Part shown: piece by piece, positions 49,468 to 64,000 of the stretch
How the letters are laid out: every line of letters starts with the position of its first letter
Position numbering within the stretch: position 1 is the first letter of the stretch
NCBI GenBank assembly: GCA_027943245.1
Contig: JANDJZ010000064.1
Span: 62,001-126,000, forward strand
Origin: Acanthamoeba sp. SK_2022b
Taxonomy: Eukaryota > Discosea > Longamoebia > Acanthamoebidae
DNA: 64,000 nucleotides
Reading direction: 5' to 3'
Notes under the pieces: generated by a model
What the model saw: only the letters and a program-made list of their open reading frames with translations
Told to the model about the DNA's origin: nothing
The model's database searches: none
Program-made: the position numbers and the translations under genes

Positions 49468-49935
49468 CTGTCAGGTCGACCACATAAACGCACCATCAGC
49501 TCCTCCCTACGGCCTCACTCCTGGCGCGTGCGAACCTCGTTGGAAAGGCTGAAGATCTGACCCACCCCTTCACGTTGGTGTGAATGAGTTAAATTCATCG
49601 ATTATTATTATTGATAATAAATTAAATTAAATATTAAAAAATAAAAATATTAAATTATAACATAATTAAAAGGCTGGGACGCACAGCGACTAGCCGCCAT
49701 GCTTGGTTGTTGCTATATTCTCAACTGGGTCTGTAGGGGCTTCCTGTTACGAGTGTTCAAGGGTGTTGTCTATTTGCCCTCTTATTAATATCTTTTCACT
49801 CCTGAAAGGGCCACCGCGGCTTCTCCGTGCCGTTCACTGCACCTGACGCTCTGTGGGGACGGAACCAGCTGTTCTTTGGTTCAGCTAAAGGCCTAGAAAG
49901 CAAAAGGTGGCCAGCTTTTTCTCCAACCCCAACAA
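49468..49935. other. Intergenic, with very AT-rich segment
   Basis: It contains an extremely AT-rich tract at about 49590-49670 that contrasts with the GC-rich exons. The missing first exon of the RCC1-BTB gene may lie in 49468-49570. I see no RNA gene or other coding sequence. The segment from about 49680 to 49935 presumably holds the VPS34 3' UTR. Confidence 0.5.
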
Positions 49936-54719
<4,784 letters not shown>

Positions 54720-54976
54720 GGTGCTGACCACGAGACAGGCCAACCCCTTCAATCAATGCTTTTGTTGGTTTTCGGTCTCCTTTTCTGGTTTTTAGTTAAA
54801 AAGAAAAATATATTTCTTTTCGATTTATGATGAGCGCCTGCTCTGGGTTGGTGTAGCGCTTTCGTGTTGTGTACGGTGGCAAAGCCGTTGTGGATTTGAC
54901 TGGAAAGAGGGGGAGTGCGAATAAAATAAATACAACTTGGTCCCACGGCAATGGGGGGCGGCACGGCCCTCTGTGC

Positions 54977-55311
54977 TCAGCTGGAACTGAGCTCTGAGTC
55001 CCCGCCACGGCTGAGTACCCCATACTGCACACAGGCACACACACGCGCGTCACGGATCATGAGGCCGCGTAATGGGGCAGGATCGAGGGACCGCTGCGAT
55101 CCGAGGGAGGGGCAGCGGTGGCAGGGTAGTAATACCGATGGTGGCGTGGGATTGGTGTCATAGGGTGAATACGGCGAGTTAGAGGGCAGGAAGTAACGCG
55201 GAGGAGCGTTGTAATTAGGGCTGTCTTCGTCGGAATCGTATCTCTGTGGGTTGTCGAACAGCGAAGTCCTGACCAAGGGGTCGGTCGAATAAGCCGCGCG
55301 GTCCTCTGTAG

Positions 55312-55369
<58 letters not shown>

Positions 55370-56766
55370 GCGTGACCAAGCACGATTAGCAAACAACCTG
55401 AGACCCTAGCGCTGCCTGGGGCAGAGGGGAGGGGGCAAATCTAAAGCATAGAAATCAAAGAAGAAGAGAGAAGTGCCCGAACTCTCGTTCACCGCGCTAA
55501 CGAGGTAGGGTACGGCCTGCGCGGTTGGCAGTAGCGCTTGTTGCCGTCTCGGGTTCGGTATCTGGTGGTTGATGATCCGAAAAGACGCGTTAGACGAAGA
55601 ACACAACAGCACACGTTTGCGCGCGGAGCAGGGAGAATGCGAGGGAGAGGGAGCCTCACCCGCCAGAAGAGGATGATGACCAAACTCGTAGGCACGATCT
55701 CCCATATGAAGAAAAGCGCGAACACGCCCAGATCATTGAGCTCCAAGCCCTAGACAAACCAAACAAACAGGAGAGAAGAGGTGAGCAAACAAGGCGAGAG
55801 ATGGAGGGGAGTGGAGGAAGGTGTTGATTACGCTTTCGACGGTGAAGCCGATGACATCGATGGCCGATAGCACGTTAAAGATCGCCCGCGTGGTGAAGAG
55901 CAGGAAGATCATGACTGTCACCGAGACGACCTGCACGTTAGACGACTTCTTCGGCTGGAAGCTGATCTGAGCCTTGCCTGCCCGCATGAGGCTGGCCACT
56001 CGCAAACCGTAGTACGCGAGCACGCAGACGAGCATAGAGAAGCCGATCGCCGACACGATGCTCCATAGCTCGTTTTCCCATTCGCCCTGCGAGCTCTGTG
56101 TCGCCACAAAAGCCACCGACACTGCGCATGCACAGAGAGAGAGAGAGAGAGGAGTAAGTGAGAGGGCTGCCCAATGGGAGGCCATATTACGCCCAAACAC
56201 GAGCCTAGTGCCCTGAGCATCAGGCTGACTGACGGTACCGATGGTCACGACGAAGTAGGTGAGGTTGGTGATGGCGTAGATAGAGATAAAGAGGAGCCTT
56301 CGACCCTCCCACTCCTTTTGGGTCTTGTAGTAGATGTGTGCGTAGAAGAGGATGAGGAGAGAAAAGGTGCTGAATTGCAGGTTGATGGGAATCCTGAATA
56401 GGGTAGGAATGAGATGGGGGGTGAGAGCTCTCGAAGCAAGTGAAGGTACTTTCTACGGATGGAGGTACCAGTATATAGAGAAGGTGAGAGCGAGATTGTT
56501 CTTCTCAAGAACGTCGATAAGAAGGAAGAAAATGGCGCGAAGCATGGAGAAAGGCACGCATTGAATGAGGAATCCAAATTGCCAGCCCCAGCTGTGCCTG
56601 TATTGATCGAGTCAATGGCAGTGTAAATCGGCAGGATGGGGCATCTGACGTACCCAAACCAGACGATTCTGACGATTTGAAAAAATGCTATGGATGCAAG
56701 AATACAGTAGAGGAAGAAGAGGATGAAGGCAAATGAGGCTGGCTCGATGTCGTCGAGGTCGCCCAT
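54977..56766 (-). CDS. TOM1/THH1-like multipass membrane protein, spliced
   Basis: The ATG (forward 56764-56766) gives MGDLDDIEPASFAFILFF, leading into the first of about seven hydrophobic helices: FILFFLYCILASIAFFQIVR, FGFLIQCVPFSMLRAIFFLL-like (about 56510-56570), LWSIVSAIGFSMLVCVLAYY (about 56010-56070), VVSVTVMIFLLFTTRAIFNV (about 55880-55940) and GVFALFFIWEIVPTSLVIIL (about 55680-55730). This pattern and the TTRAIFNVLS motif resemble the plant TOM1/TOM3/THH1 and animal GPR137 families, found in endolysosomal membranes. The C-terminal cytoplasmic tail is hydrophilic, with DNPQRYDSDEDSPNYNAPPR (about 55215-55260). The final splice is uncertain: the frame giving this tail ends at 54977, while an alternative phase ends at 55057. 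Function is inferred from family resemblance only. Confidence 0.68.
55313..55369 (-). repeat. GT dinucleotide repeat in the TOM1-like gene
   Basis: A GT tract on the coding strand directly upstream of the likely acceptor (CCTACAG) of the last exon. Confidence 0.85.
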
Positions 56767-56964
56767 CTTTTGTTCGCAATTGTCGGTTAGTCGCTGGTTG
56801 AAGCTGGGATTTAATCTGCTTCAGTTCTGTGGCAAATTGACAGGAAGAAGCAACTGCTAATCCCTCCCAAACTTCTTCTCCTTTTTGCTCGGCACATTCC
56901 CACCGCTGTTGGCGCGCGTGCTGGGAGCGTGATGATCACGATATGCGATAGCTTTGCCAAACAC

Positions 56965-58505
56965 TCACTCCAACACCGGGGTGTGATGTTGTGCATCAGT
57001 CTTGAAGGCAGCAAGCTGCGTGATGAGGGTGTCTTTAGCGTCCTGTGCGTGGGCCATAAAGTAAGCAGTCTCTTCAGCGGTCAGCTGGACGCCTTCTTCC
57101 ACTGGCAAGAACCACGTCACACATGCGAAGCAGGCCCACGAGATGCTGAGGACCATCCAACGTCAGCACATGCCCGCTTGGTGGGAAGAGCGGAGAGGAG
57201 AGGGTGCGTAACTAATCTTGGACCTTGAATAGACCCTTCCTGAGGTCATAGCCGTTAGGCTTACTCAAGCCATGCTCTGCCATTACTTCGTACAGCACGT
57301 CCATTCTCCCTTCATCCTCTGCGGATTCTTCCACTGTAGCCCATGAGCGATCACTCTCCCTGGTGTTTCAGATCAAATCTCAGACGCTCGTACACTCTCG
57401 CAGTTCGTCATCGTAGACGGTGCACTTGGACTTCTCCCAGTCGAGTACTGCCACGATCTTGTGTTGTTCGTTGTCGACGAGCAGGTTCGATAAGTTGAGA
57501 TCGTTATGGCATAGACCAAACTCCTCCTCGCTGGCTTCGTGTGATAGGCGGTAACGGGCCAACACGGTGTCCACATACTCAGCAAGCAGCTCCCTCAGCT
57601 GTTGTACAAGCTCGGGGCTAGAGGCCAGCGTATCACCTATGGTCTCCATGCCCCAGCCTGTCCCAAGTCATGGTTAGAGGCATCATTGGTTGCGGATGGG
57701 TACAGGTGGGTACGGATGTGGTGTTCCACACAGTCGGCAAAATTGGCGAAGGGTCCTATCAATGGTCCATCTTGCACAAGCTCCACCAGGCCCAGCTCGC
57801 TGTTGAACGCCCCCACTCCTCTCTTCATCGTGTCTCTTACTGTCAGTGAGGCCAAGCGTTGTCCATCAGCGCAGCACTGGATGGCACGCACATTGGGCAG
57901 GAACGCAGAGATGCGACGAAGCTCAGCCATGATCTGGACCACCTGCACCGTGTACCCCCTCCTCTCCTCCTCCTCGAGGTTGGGCCACACCTACGCCTGT
58001 CCACTCTCAGTCTTGCTGACTTGGTCTTCAAGGCAACCAGAAGTATGCTGTGGTTGAGGCTTGGACGCACATCGCTCAGGTTCTGGCCGTGGATCTTCTC
58101 CATGAGCACGAATTCAGCTCCCAGCGGTGAAAGGGCAGCGTCGCTGGAGAAGGCAACCACTCTGGGCACTGGCAGCACGTCCGGCCGCCCGTGTGTCCTC
58201 ACAAACTCCATAACGGCGACCTCATGTGCAGTCTTCCTTCCTCGCCAGAAAGGGTGCGGGTTGGACAGGCGCAGAACGAGCTCCACCACTTCGGGAGGAG
58301 ACGATGTAGCGGCCTCCACGAAGAAGACCGGGTTAATGACACCCTGGCTCTCGGAAAAGTGGGTGAGCTTGCGACAGACCATTCCCAGCGGAGCCAATAC
58401 ACGACTGACTGCTTCTGGCGTGATCTTGACCATTATCGCCGTCAGCTCTTGCAGCTGCGCCACCAGCGAGGTCGGCATAGTGGCCTGGCTGTTCGTCCGA
58501 TCCAT
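56965..58505 (-). CDS. APH/choline-kinase-like phosphotransferase, spliced
   Basis: The ATG (forward 58503-58505) gives MDRTNSQATMP. The N-lobe has LVLRLSNPHPFWRGRK (about 58235-58280) and the hinge EFVLMEKIHGQNLSDV. The catalytic Brenner motif is LCHNDLNLSNLLVD (about 57475-57515), followed by the metal-binding Asp in VLDWEKSK (about 57425-57455). Splices that keep the frame can be read: GAT|GTG...TAG|GTG TGG at about 57990, a 56-base intron giving HHIRWGMETIG near 57665-57700, one giving LREESDRSW near 57370-57400, and one giving KVQDYISWACFACVTW near 57150-57210. The last exon ends TDAQHHTPVLE, with stop at 56965. The fold phosphorylates small molecules such as choline, ethanolamine or related metabolites; the substrate cannot be told. 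An antibiotic-resistance role is not implied. Confidence 0.82.
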
Positions 58506-58887
58506 CTCGCGCCTCGGTTTGTCGGGGAGATGATTTCGTTGCACGTTCTGCTATCTGCCCTGAGAAAAACCCAAGACTAACTCTCGGGGAAAGCGCGAAG
58601 GAGAAAGTAGACGCATCCTTCCCCAGACTGGAAGGGTAGGAGTATCACGGCGCACAACGGTGGCGTGTAACATGACGAGAGAAAATGAGCATTTTAATTC
58701 CGGTCGGTGGTAGCACAAACAGGACACCCTCAGGACTGCACCCACAAGGACACCCTCAGTAAAAATATATGGAACGCCTGCTGCATGGGGGGGACGCCGA
58801 ATGCAGCGTTCAGCGTACTCCTCTTCCTTCTCCTTGAGTGGGAGCTGATTGTTTTATCTTTACGCAACAAATTGATTTGGGGGCCAC
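58506..58887. promoter_or_regulatory. Divergent promoter region between phosphotransferase and CaMK-like kinase
   Basis: The two genes point away from each other across about 380 bases, so both promoters should be here. An upstream exon of the kinase may also lie here, because the kinase N-terminus is not settled. No core promoter motif stands out. Confidence 0.45.
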
Positions 58888-60350
<1,463 letters not shown>

Positions 60351-60592
60351 TCAGGAGCAACAACGCGTAAAGGAACAGCGGTGGCATGAGCACGGCTTGC
60401 CCCAGCTCGTGTGGCACGCTTGGCCCCTGACGAGGCAACCACCAGTGCCGTGTTCGGGATATTCTGTTTTTCTTTTTGGATTTCCTTGTTGGTGTTGCCT
60501 CGACGCAGATCGCCTCACTGGATTAAGAGGACACGAAGCTTCTTGTTGCGGCGGGTTGGAGTAGAAGGTCTGACAAAGGAAGTTGAACAAAA

Positions 60593-63500
60593 ATGGGTAA
60601 TTTGACCTCGTACGAGGTCAATTTGGATGAATTCAACATCGAAGATCCCACGCCGCTCGATGCCAACCAGAAGATGGCCCTCGAGAGAGGCCGCGACACC
60701 GGCCGACTCGACTTCTCCCTACACAGCTTAACCGACATTCCCATTCAAGTATTTGATCTGAGCAGTACGCTAACCATCCTCAACCTCTCCGTTAACAAGC
60801 TCAAGTTCCTCCCCGCGGCGCTGTGGGAAATGACCTCGCTCGAGAGTCTCGACATCTCTTCGAACGAATTGGAGTCTCTTCCAGCCCAGATCGAGCATTT
60901 GACCAACCTCCAGGTCCTTAACGTCAGACACAACTTCCTCACTACTCTTCCCTCCTCGCTCGGTCGATGCGTCGCACTACAAAAGCTCAATCTCGAGTAC
61001 AATCGGCTGAAGACCCTTCCTTCTCTGGAGGCGTTGACCGATCTGCGCGACCTTCGCCTCAAGTACAATCAAATCGCCCAACTGCCGCCCAACCTGGGCG
61101 CCATCAAGGGTTGCCTCGATCTCCAAAACAACTACCTCGTCGAGCCCCCCGTGTGTGACTCGCTCGTCGAGCTTCTTCTAGAGAACAACTCCATCGCCGC
61201 TCTGCCGCGCAACGTCGACGCTCTCTCTGCCCTCACGCGCCTCACCCTCGCCAACAATAGAATCAAACGCCTTCCTGTTCAGATACAATACCTCAAAGTC
61301 TTGACCGAGCTTGGTACGCGTGCCTTTGAGCCCATCCTCATCTCGGCTGTTTGTTTTCTTACATTAGTAAATTAAATCAAATCACACCACACCCAGATCT
61401 GCGCGAGAACGACATAACTGAGATCCCCATCGAGCTGGCAGAGCTGCCTGCGTTGAAAAGGCTCAACCTCGCCAACAACAAGATTTCCAGCGTGCCTCCC
61501 GAGCTGTGGACTCTCAAATGCCTGCAGGTTTGTCACTCTACGGCCTTCGTCCTTTCTGTTGTTTGAGCGTGCCCGTGTATCAGTGGTTCAGCGCTGTGGT
61601 TCCAGTGCGGTCCTGACTTTGACTGACTTGTTCTTCATCTCTTGCACTGCTCTCCAGGTCCTGAACCTTGGCGCCAACATGCTTGAGGATCTGCCTCCCA
61701 ACATTCACAAGCTTACCACACTTAAAGAGCTTCTTCTTGGAGGTGCGTACAGATGTTGATGGCGATTTGGGAGACGTCTCCCCGAGCTCGTACACTCTGC
61801 ACAATGAGAGGGTTCAATCCAGATTCACTTACGCTCTTCTCGTTTCTTCCTACTCTCTTCCACCAGGCAATCGCTTCACAGAGCTTCCTCGTGACGTGAC
61901 GCAGCACTCCACGCTCACTTGTCTGATACTGGGGTGGAATCAAATCACGCGTATCGACCCTAGCATCTCATCTCTGGTCAAGCTTTCCATTCTTCACTTG
62001 ACGGGGTACGCCTTTGTCCGGCCCTCTTCTGTGCCCCGCTTCGTCTTACTCTTCTCTTCACCACCAGCAATCGGATCAACGAGTTGCCAAAGGAGATCGG
62101 ACAGATGAAGTGCCTCAAGGAGTTGTACCTTGCCGGCAACGAGCTCACCGTTCTCCCCGAGACCCTGTGCGAAATGAAGGGTAAGGCCTCAGTCTTGCCA
62201 TTTATACACATGCAATCGCTTTCGGTTAACGCGCCCCCTCTCTCTGTTACATTGCTTCATCATGTACAGGTCTCGAGCTGATCGACGCTCGTCACAACAA
62301 GCTGTGCTATCTACCGCCCACGCTCAAGGGCCTCAATTTCCTTGAGAAGATCGACTTGGGCGACAACCCTTCGTTCCCTCTCCCGCCGGAACTCTTCGCC
62401 AAGAAGACGCTCACCATCGAGACCGCCTCCTCGAAAACCAGTGGCAGGTTCAGCGTGGCCAAGGCCGAGATGAAGGGCAAGCGATGGACGATGGAGGACG
62501 CCGTGGTGACACTCTGCGGATATCGGGGCAACGAGACCGACGACTACTTGGCGGTGTTCGACGGCCACGGCGGCGACAAGGCCGCACAGTATGCGGCCAA
62601 GCGCCACCACGGTATATTGGACGATCAGCTCAAGGCGCTCGAGGCCGCGAGGGCCGAAGCGGAGAAGACCGCCAAGAGCAAAGGGGTGAAGGGTACCGAA
62701 CGACTGGTTGACGAGGATGACGTCATCGAGGCCATCAAGGTGCATTTGTTTGGGCTCGTTTGGAGAGCCTCCCTTTGCCCCTCTTCCCCAAATCACCACT
62801 CACCTCTTTTGGCTCGCGTTTGCTAGGCGTCCTTCATCGAGTGCAGTCGCGAGATGACGCACGACAACATCAAGAAGAGCGGTACCACCGCTGTTGTGAC
62901 CGTGTGCTTGGGTACCGCTCACGCCGCCTTGGTCGTGCCTCTGTCTACACGCACCTGATTCCTTCTTTCTCTTCCTCGGCGCGCAGGGTCCAAGATGTAT
63001 GTAGCCAACGTCGGAGACTCGCGTGCGGTCATCTACAAGGATGGTCAGGTCACGCGCATCTCGCTTGACCACAAGCCTGATCTACCGGAGGAGGAGGTTC
63101 ATACACCCACTCGCGGCCACCTTTCGATACCTCCGCCGCTTCCTGCTTCTCTCTCTCACACAGGGTCTCTCGTTCTCACTTCTTGCCGATGACAGAAACG
63201 CATTCGCAACCTGGGCGGGTTCGTGTCGCCCAACGGTCGCGTGGTGGGCATGCTGGCCGTGTCCAGGGCCTTTGGAGATCTGGACCTGCAGCCGTTCATC
63301 TCGGCCGACCCCTACGTCGACGTCATCGACATTGCCGACCCTCCGGATTTCCTCATCATGGTGAGCAACCCCTCCTTCCCCAATCTGCGTGTCTCCTTGA
63401 GGGGGACGCTCGTGTCCTCATCCATGCTCGCGCGCATGCAGGCCTGTGATGGCGTGTGGGATGTGATTTCGGACGAGGCGGCCTGCCGTATCGTGGCGAG

Positions 63501-63603
63501 CGAGAGCGACGACATCCTCAAGGCCAGCATGAAGCTGAGGGACTATGCGTACCTCTTTGGCAGCCAGGACAACATCTCGGTCATCATCGTCAAGTTCAAG
63601 TAG
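60593..63603 (+). CDS. Leucine-rich-repeat PP2C protein phosphatase, spliced
   Basis: The ATG at 60593 starts MGNLTSYEVN, a good N-myristoylation sequence (Gly2, Asn3, Ser6). About a dozen leucine-rich repeats follow (about 60740-62400; for example LNLSVNKLKFLPAALWEM, LDISSNELESLP, LYLAGNELTVLPETL). The C-terminal half is a PP2C (PPM) metal-dependent Ser/Thr phosphatase: RWTMEDA (about 62485), VFDGHGG metal ligands (about 62557-62577), a TTAVVTVCLG / VANVGDSRAVI block (split by an intron, about 62890-63035), GMLAVSRAFGDLDLQ (about 63247-63291), CDGVWDV (about 63443) and QDNISVIIVKF (about 63567-63598). TAG is at 63601-63603. All metal-binding Asp positions I can recognise are present. LRR-PP2C fusions are known in amoebae and resemble animal PHLPP in principle. 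It acts as a signalling phosphatase with targets chosen by the LRRs, probably at membranes. Confidence 0.92.
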
Positions 63604-63911
63604 TCGTCCTCGCCGCACAACCACACACACCGCACGCAGACAGAGCGATGGGTGCCCCCAAAGTGGCGTGAGAGATGCCGTCGTCTCCAAGAAATGGAGG
63701 CAACACGCCGGCCACCAAAGGGTGTGGTGAGCGCCGTGTAAGGGAGTGTGGGCGCAGGTGTACTTTCGCTTTTAGCCAACCTATGTGTTTCTTATCAACC
63801 CATAATTCTTTGCATTCCTCAAACCCAAACAAGCAGTGCCAAAAGACGCGAGGAAGGCGTGGCGCTGCCCTGGATTGCGTCGTTTTCGCTTATAAGGTCT
63901 TTATTACGCAA
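63604..63911. other. Intergenic, convergent 3' ends
   Basis: About 300 bases between the PP2C stop (+) and the stop of the gene entering from the right (-). No coding sequence or RNA gene recognised. Confidence 0.5.
63900..63905 (-). terminator. Polyadenylation signal AATAAA
   Basis: AATAAA on the minus strand just past the stop codon of the partial gene at the right edge. Confidence 0.5.
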
Positions 63912-64000
63912 CTACTTGGCCTGTTGGAGCAGCAAGCGCTGGTCTGTGTTTAGGGGACGCGTCCAGAACGCCTTCTCCTTAGGGTCTGCCTCGATGGTTG
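63912..64000 (-). CDS. 3' end of an unidentified gene
   Basis: The minus strand from the window edge is open and ends DPKEKAFWTRPL ... RLLLQQAK with TAG at 63912-63914. An AATAAA lies at 63900-63905, six bases beyond the stop, which supports this being a real gene end. Only about 28 codons are visible, too few to assign a family. Confidence 0.5.
   Translation of the reverse strand, partial: TIEADPKEKAFWTRPLNTDQRLLLQQAK

Noticed and set aside
49590..49680. AT-rich tract as a replication origin or scaffold attachment site
   Set aside because: Base composition alone is not evidence, and similar AT-rich patches occur in introns.
56965..57156. A separate small gene encoding SWACFACVTW...HHTPVLE
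   Set aside because: It joins in frame to the phosphotransferase by a GT-AG intron (KVQDY-ISWACF), so it is that gene's last exon.
57475..57515. Antibiotic resistance gene (aminoglycoside phosphotransferase)
   Set aside because: The Brenner motif only shows the fold; the same fold includes choline/ethanolamine kinases and many metabolite kinases.

Overview
The window is GC-rich protist nuclear DNA with short, dense GT-AG introns, AT-rich intergenic and intronic patches, and many simple repeats. The gene families (hybrid histidine kinases, an RCC1-BTB protein, an LRR-PP2C fusion, class III PI3-kinase, giant ankyrin proteins) point to an amoebozoan, most likely Acanthamoeba. The organism is an inference from content; no database was searched. 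Gene spans run from start to stop codon and include introns.

Layout: (1) 1-1578 (+), 3' part of a glycerol-3-phosphate dehydrogenase. (2) 1923-4143 (-), a secreted DUF4874/DUF4832-type protein. (3) 4326-45256, a 41 kb block of four paralogous double hybrid histidine kinases, called here A (4326-12459, -), B (12685-20558, -), C (28728-36975, +) and D (37230-45256, +). The pairs diverge from a centre that also holds a giant ankyrin-repeat gene (20819-28416, -). Each kinase has the order N-terminal helical module, PAS, GAF, HisKA, HATPase, Ser-rich linker, REC, PAS, GAF, HisKA, HATPase, REC. (4) 45394-49467 (-), an RCC1-BTB-BTB protein ending in a CaaX box. (5) 49936-54719 (-), VPS34. (6) 54977-56766 (-), a TOM1/THH1-like multipass protein. 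(7) 56965-58505 (-), an aminoglycoside/choline-kinase-like phosphotransferase. (8) 58888-60350 (+), a CaMK-type kinase with a His-rich tail. (9) 60593-63603 (+), an LRR-PP2C phosphatase with a myristoylation-type start. (10) 63912-64000 (-), the last codons of a gene running off the window.

How they fit together: most of the window is signalling. Each of kinases A-D carries two phosphoacceptor histidines and two receiver aspartates, so one polypeptide could run two His-Asp relays. The neighbours act in phosphoinositide, Ser/Thr kinase/phosphatase and scaffold signalling, but nothing in the sequence links them to the kinases. The strongest points for follow-up are the four-copy two-headed kinase cluster, two conserved motifs in its Ser-rich linker, microsatellites that supply the 3' splice sites of introns, likely GC-AG introns in A and B, and a stop codon ahead of the last receiver in D. 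I saw no rRNA, tRNA, CRISPR array or transposon.
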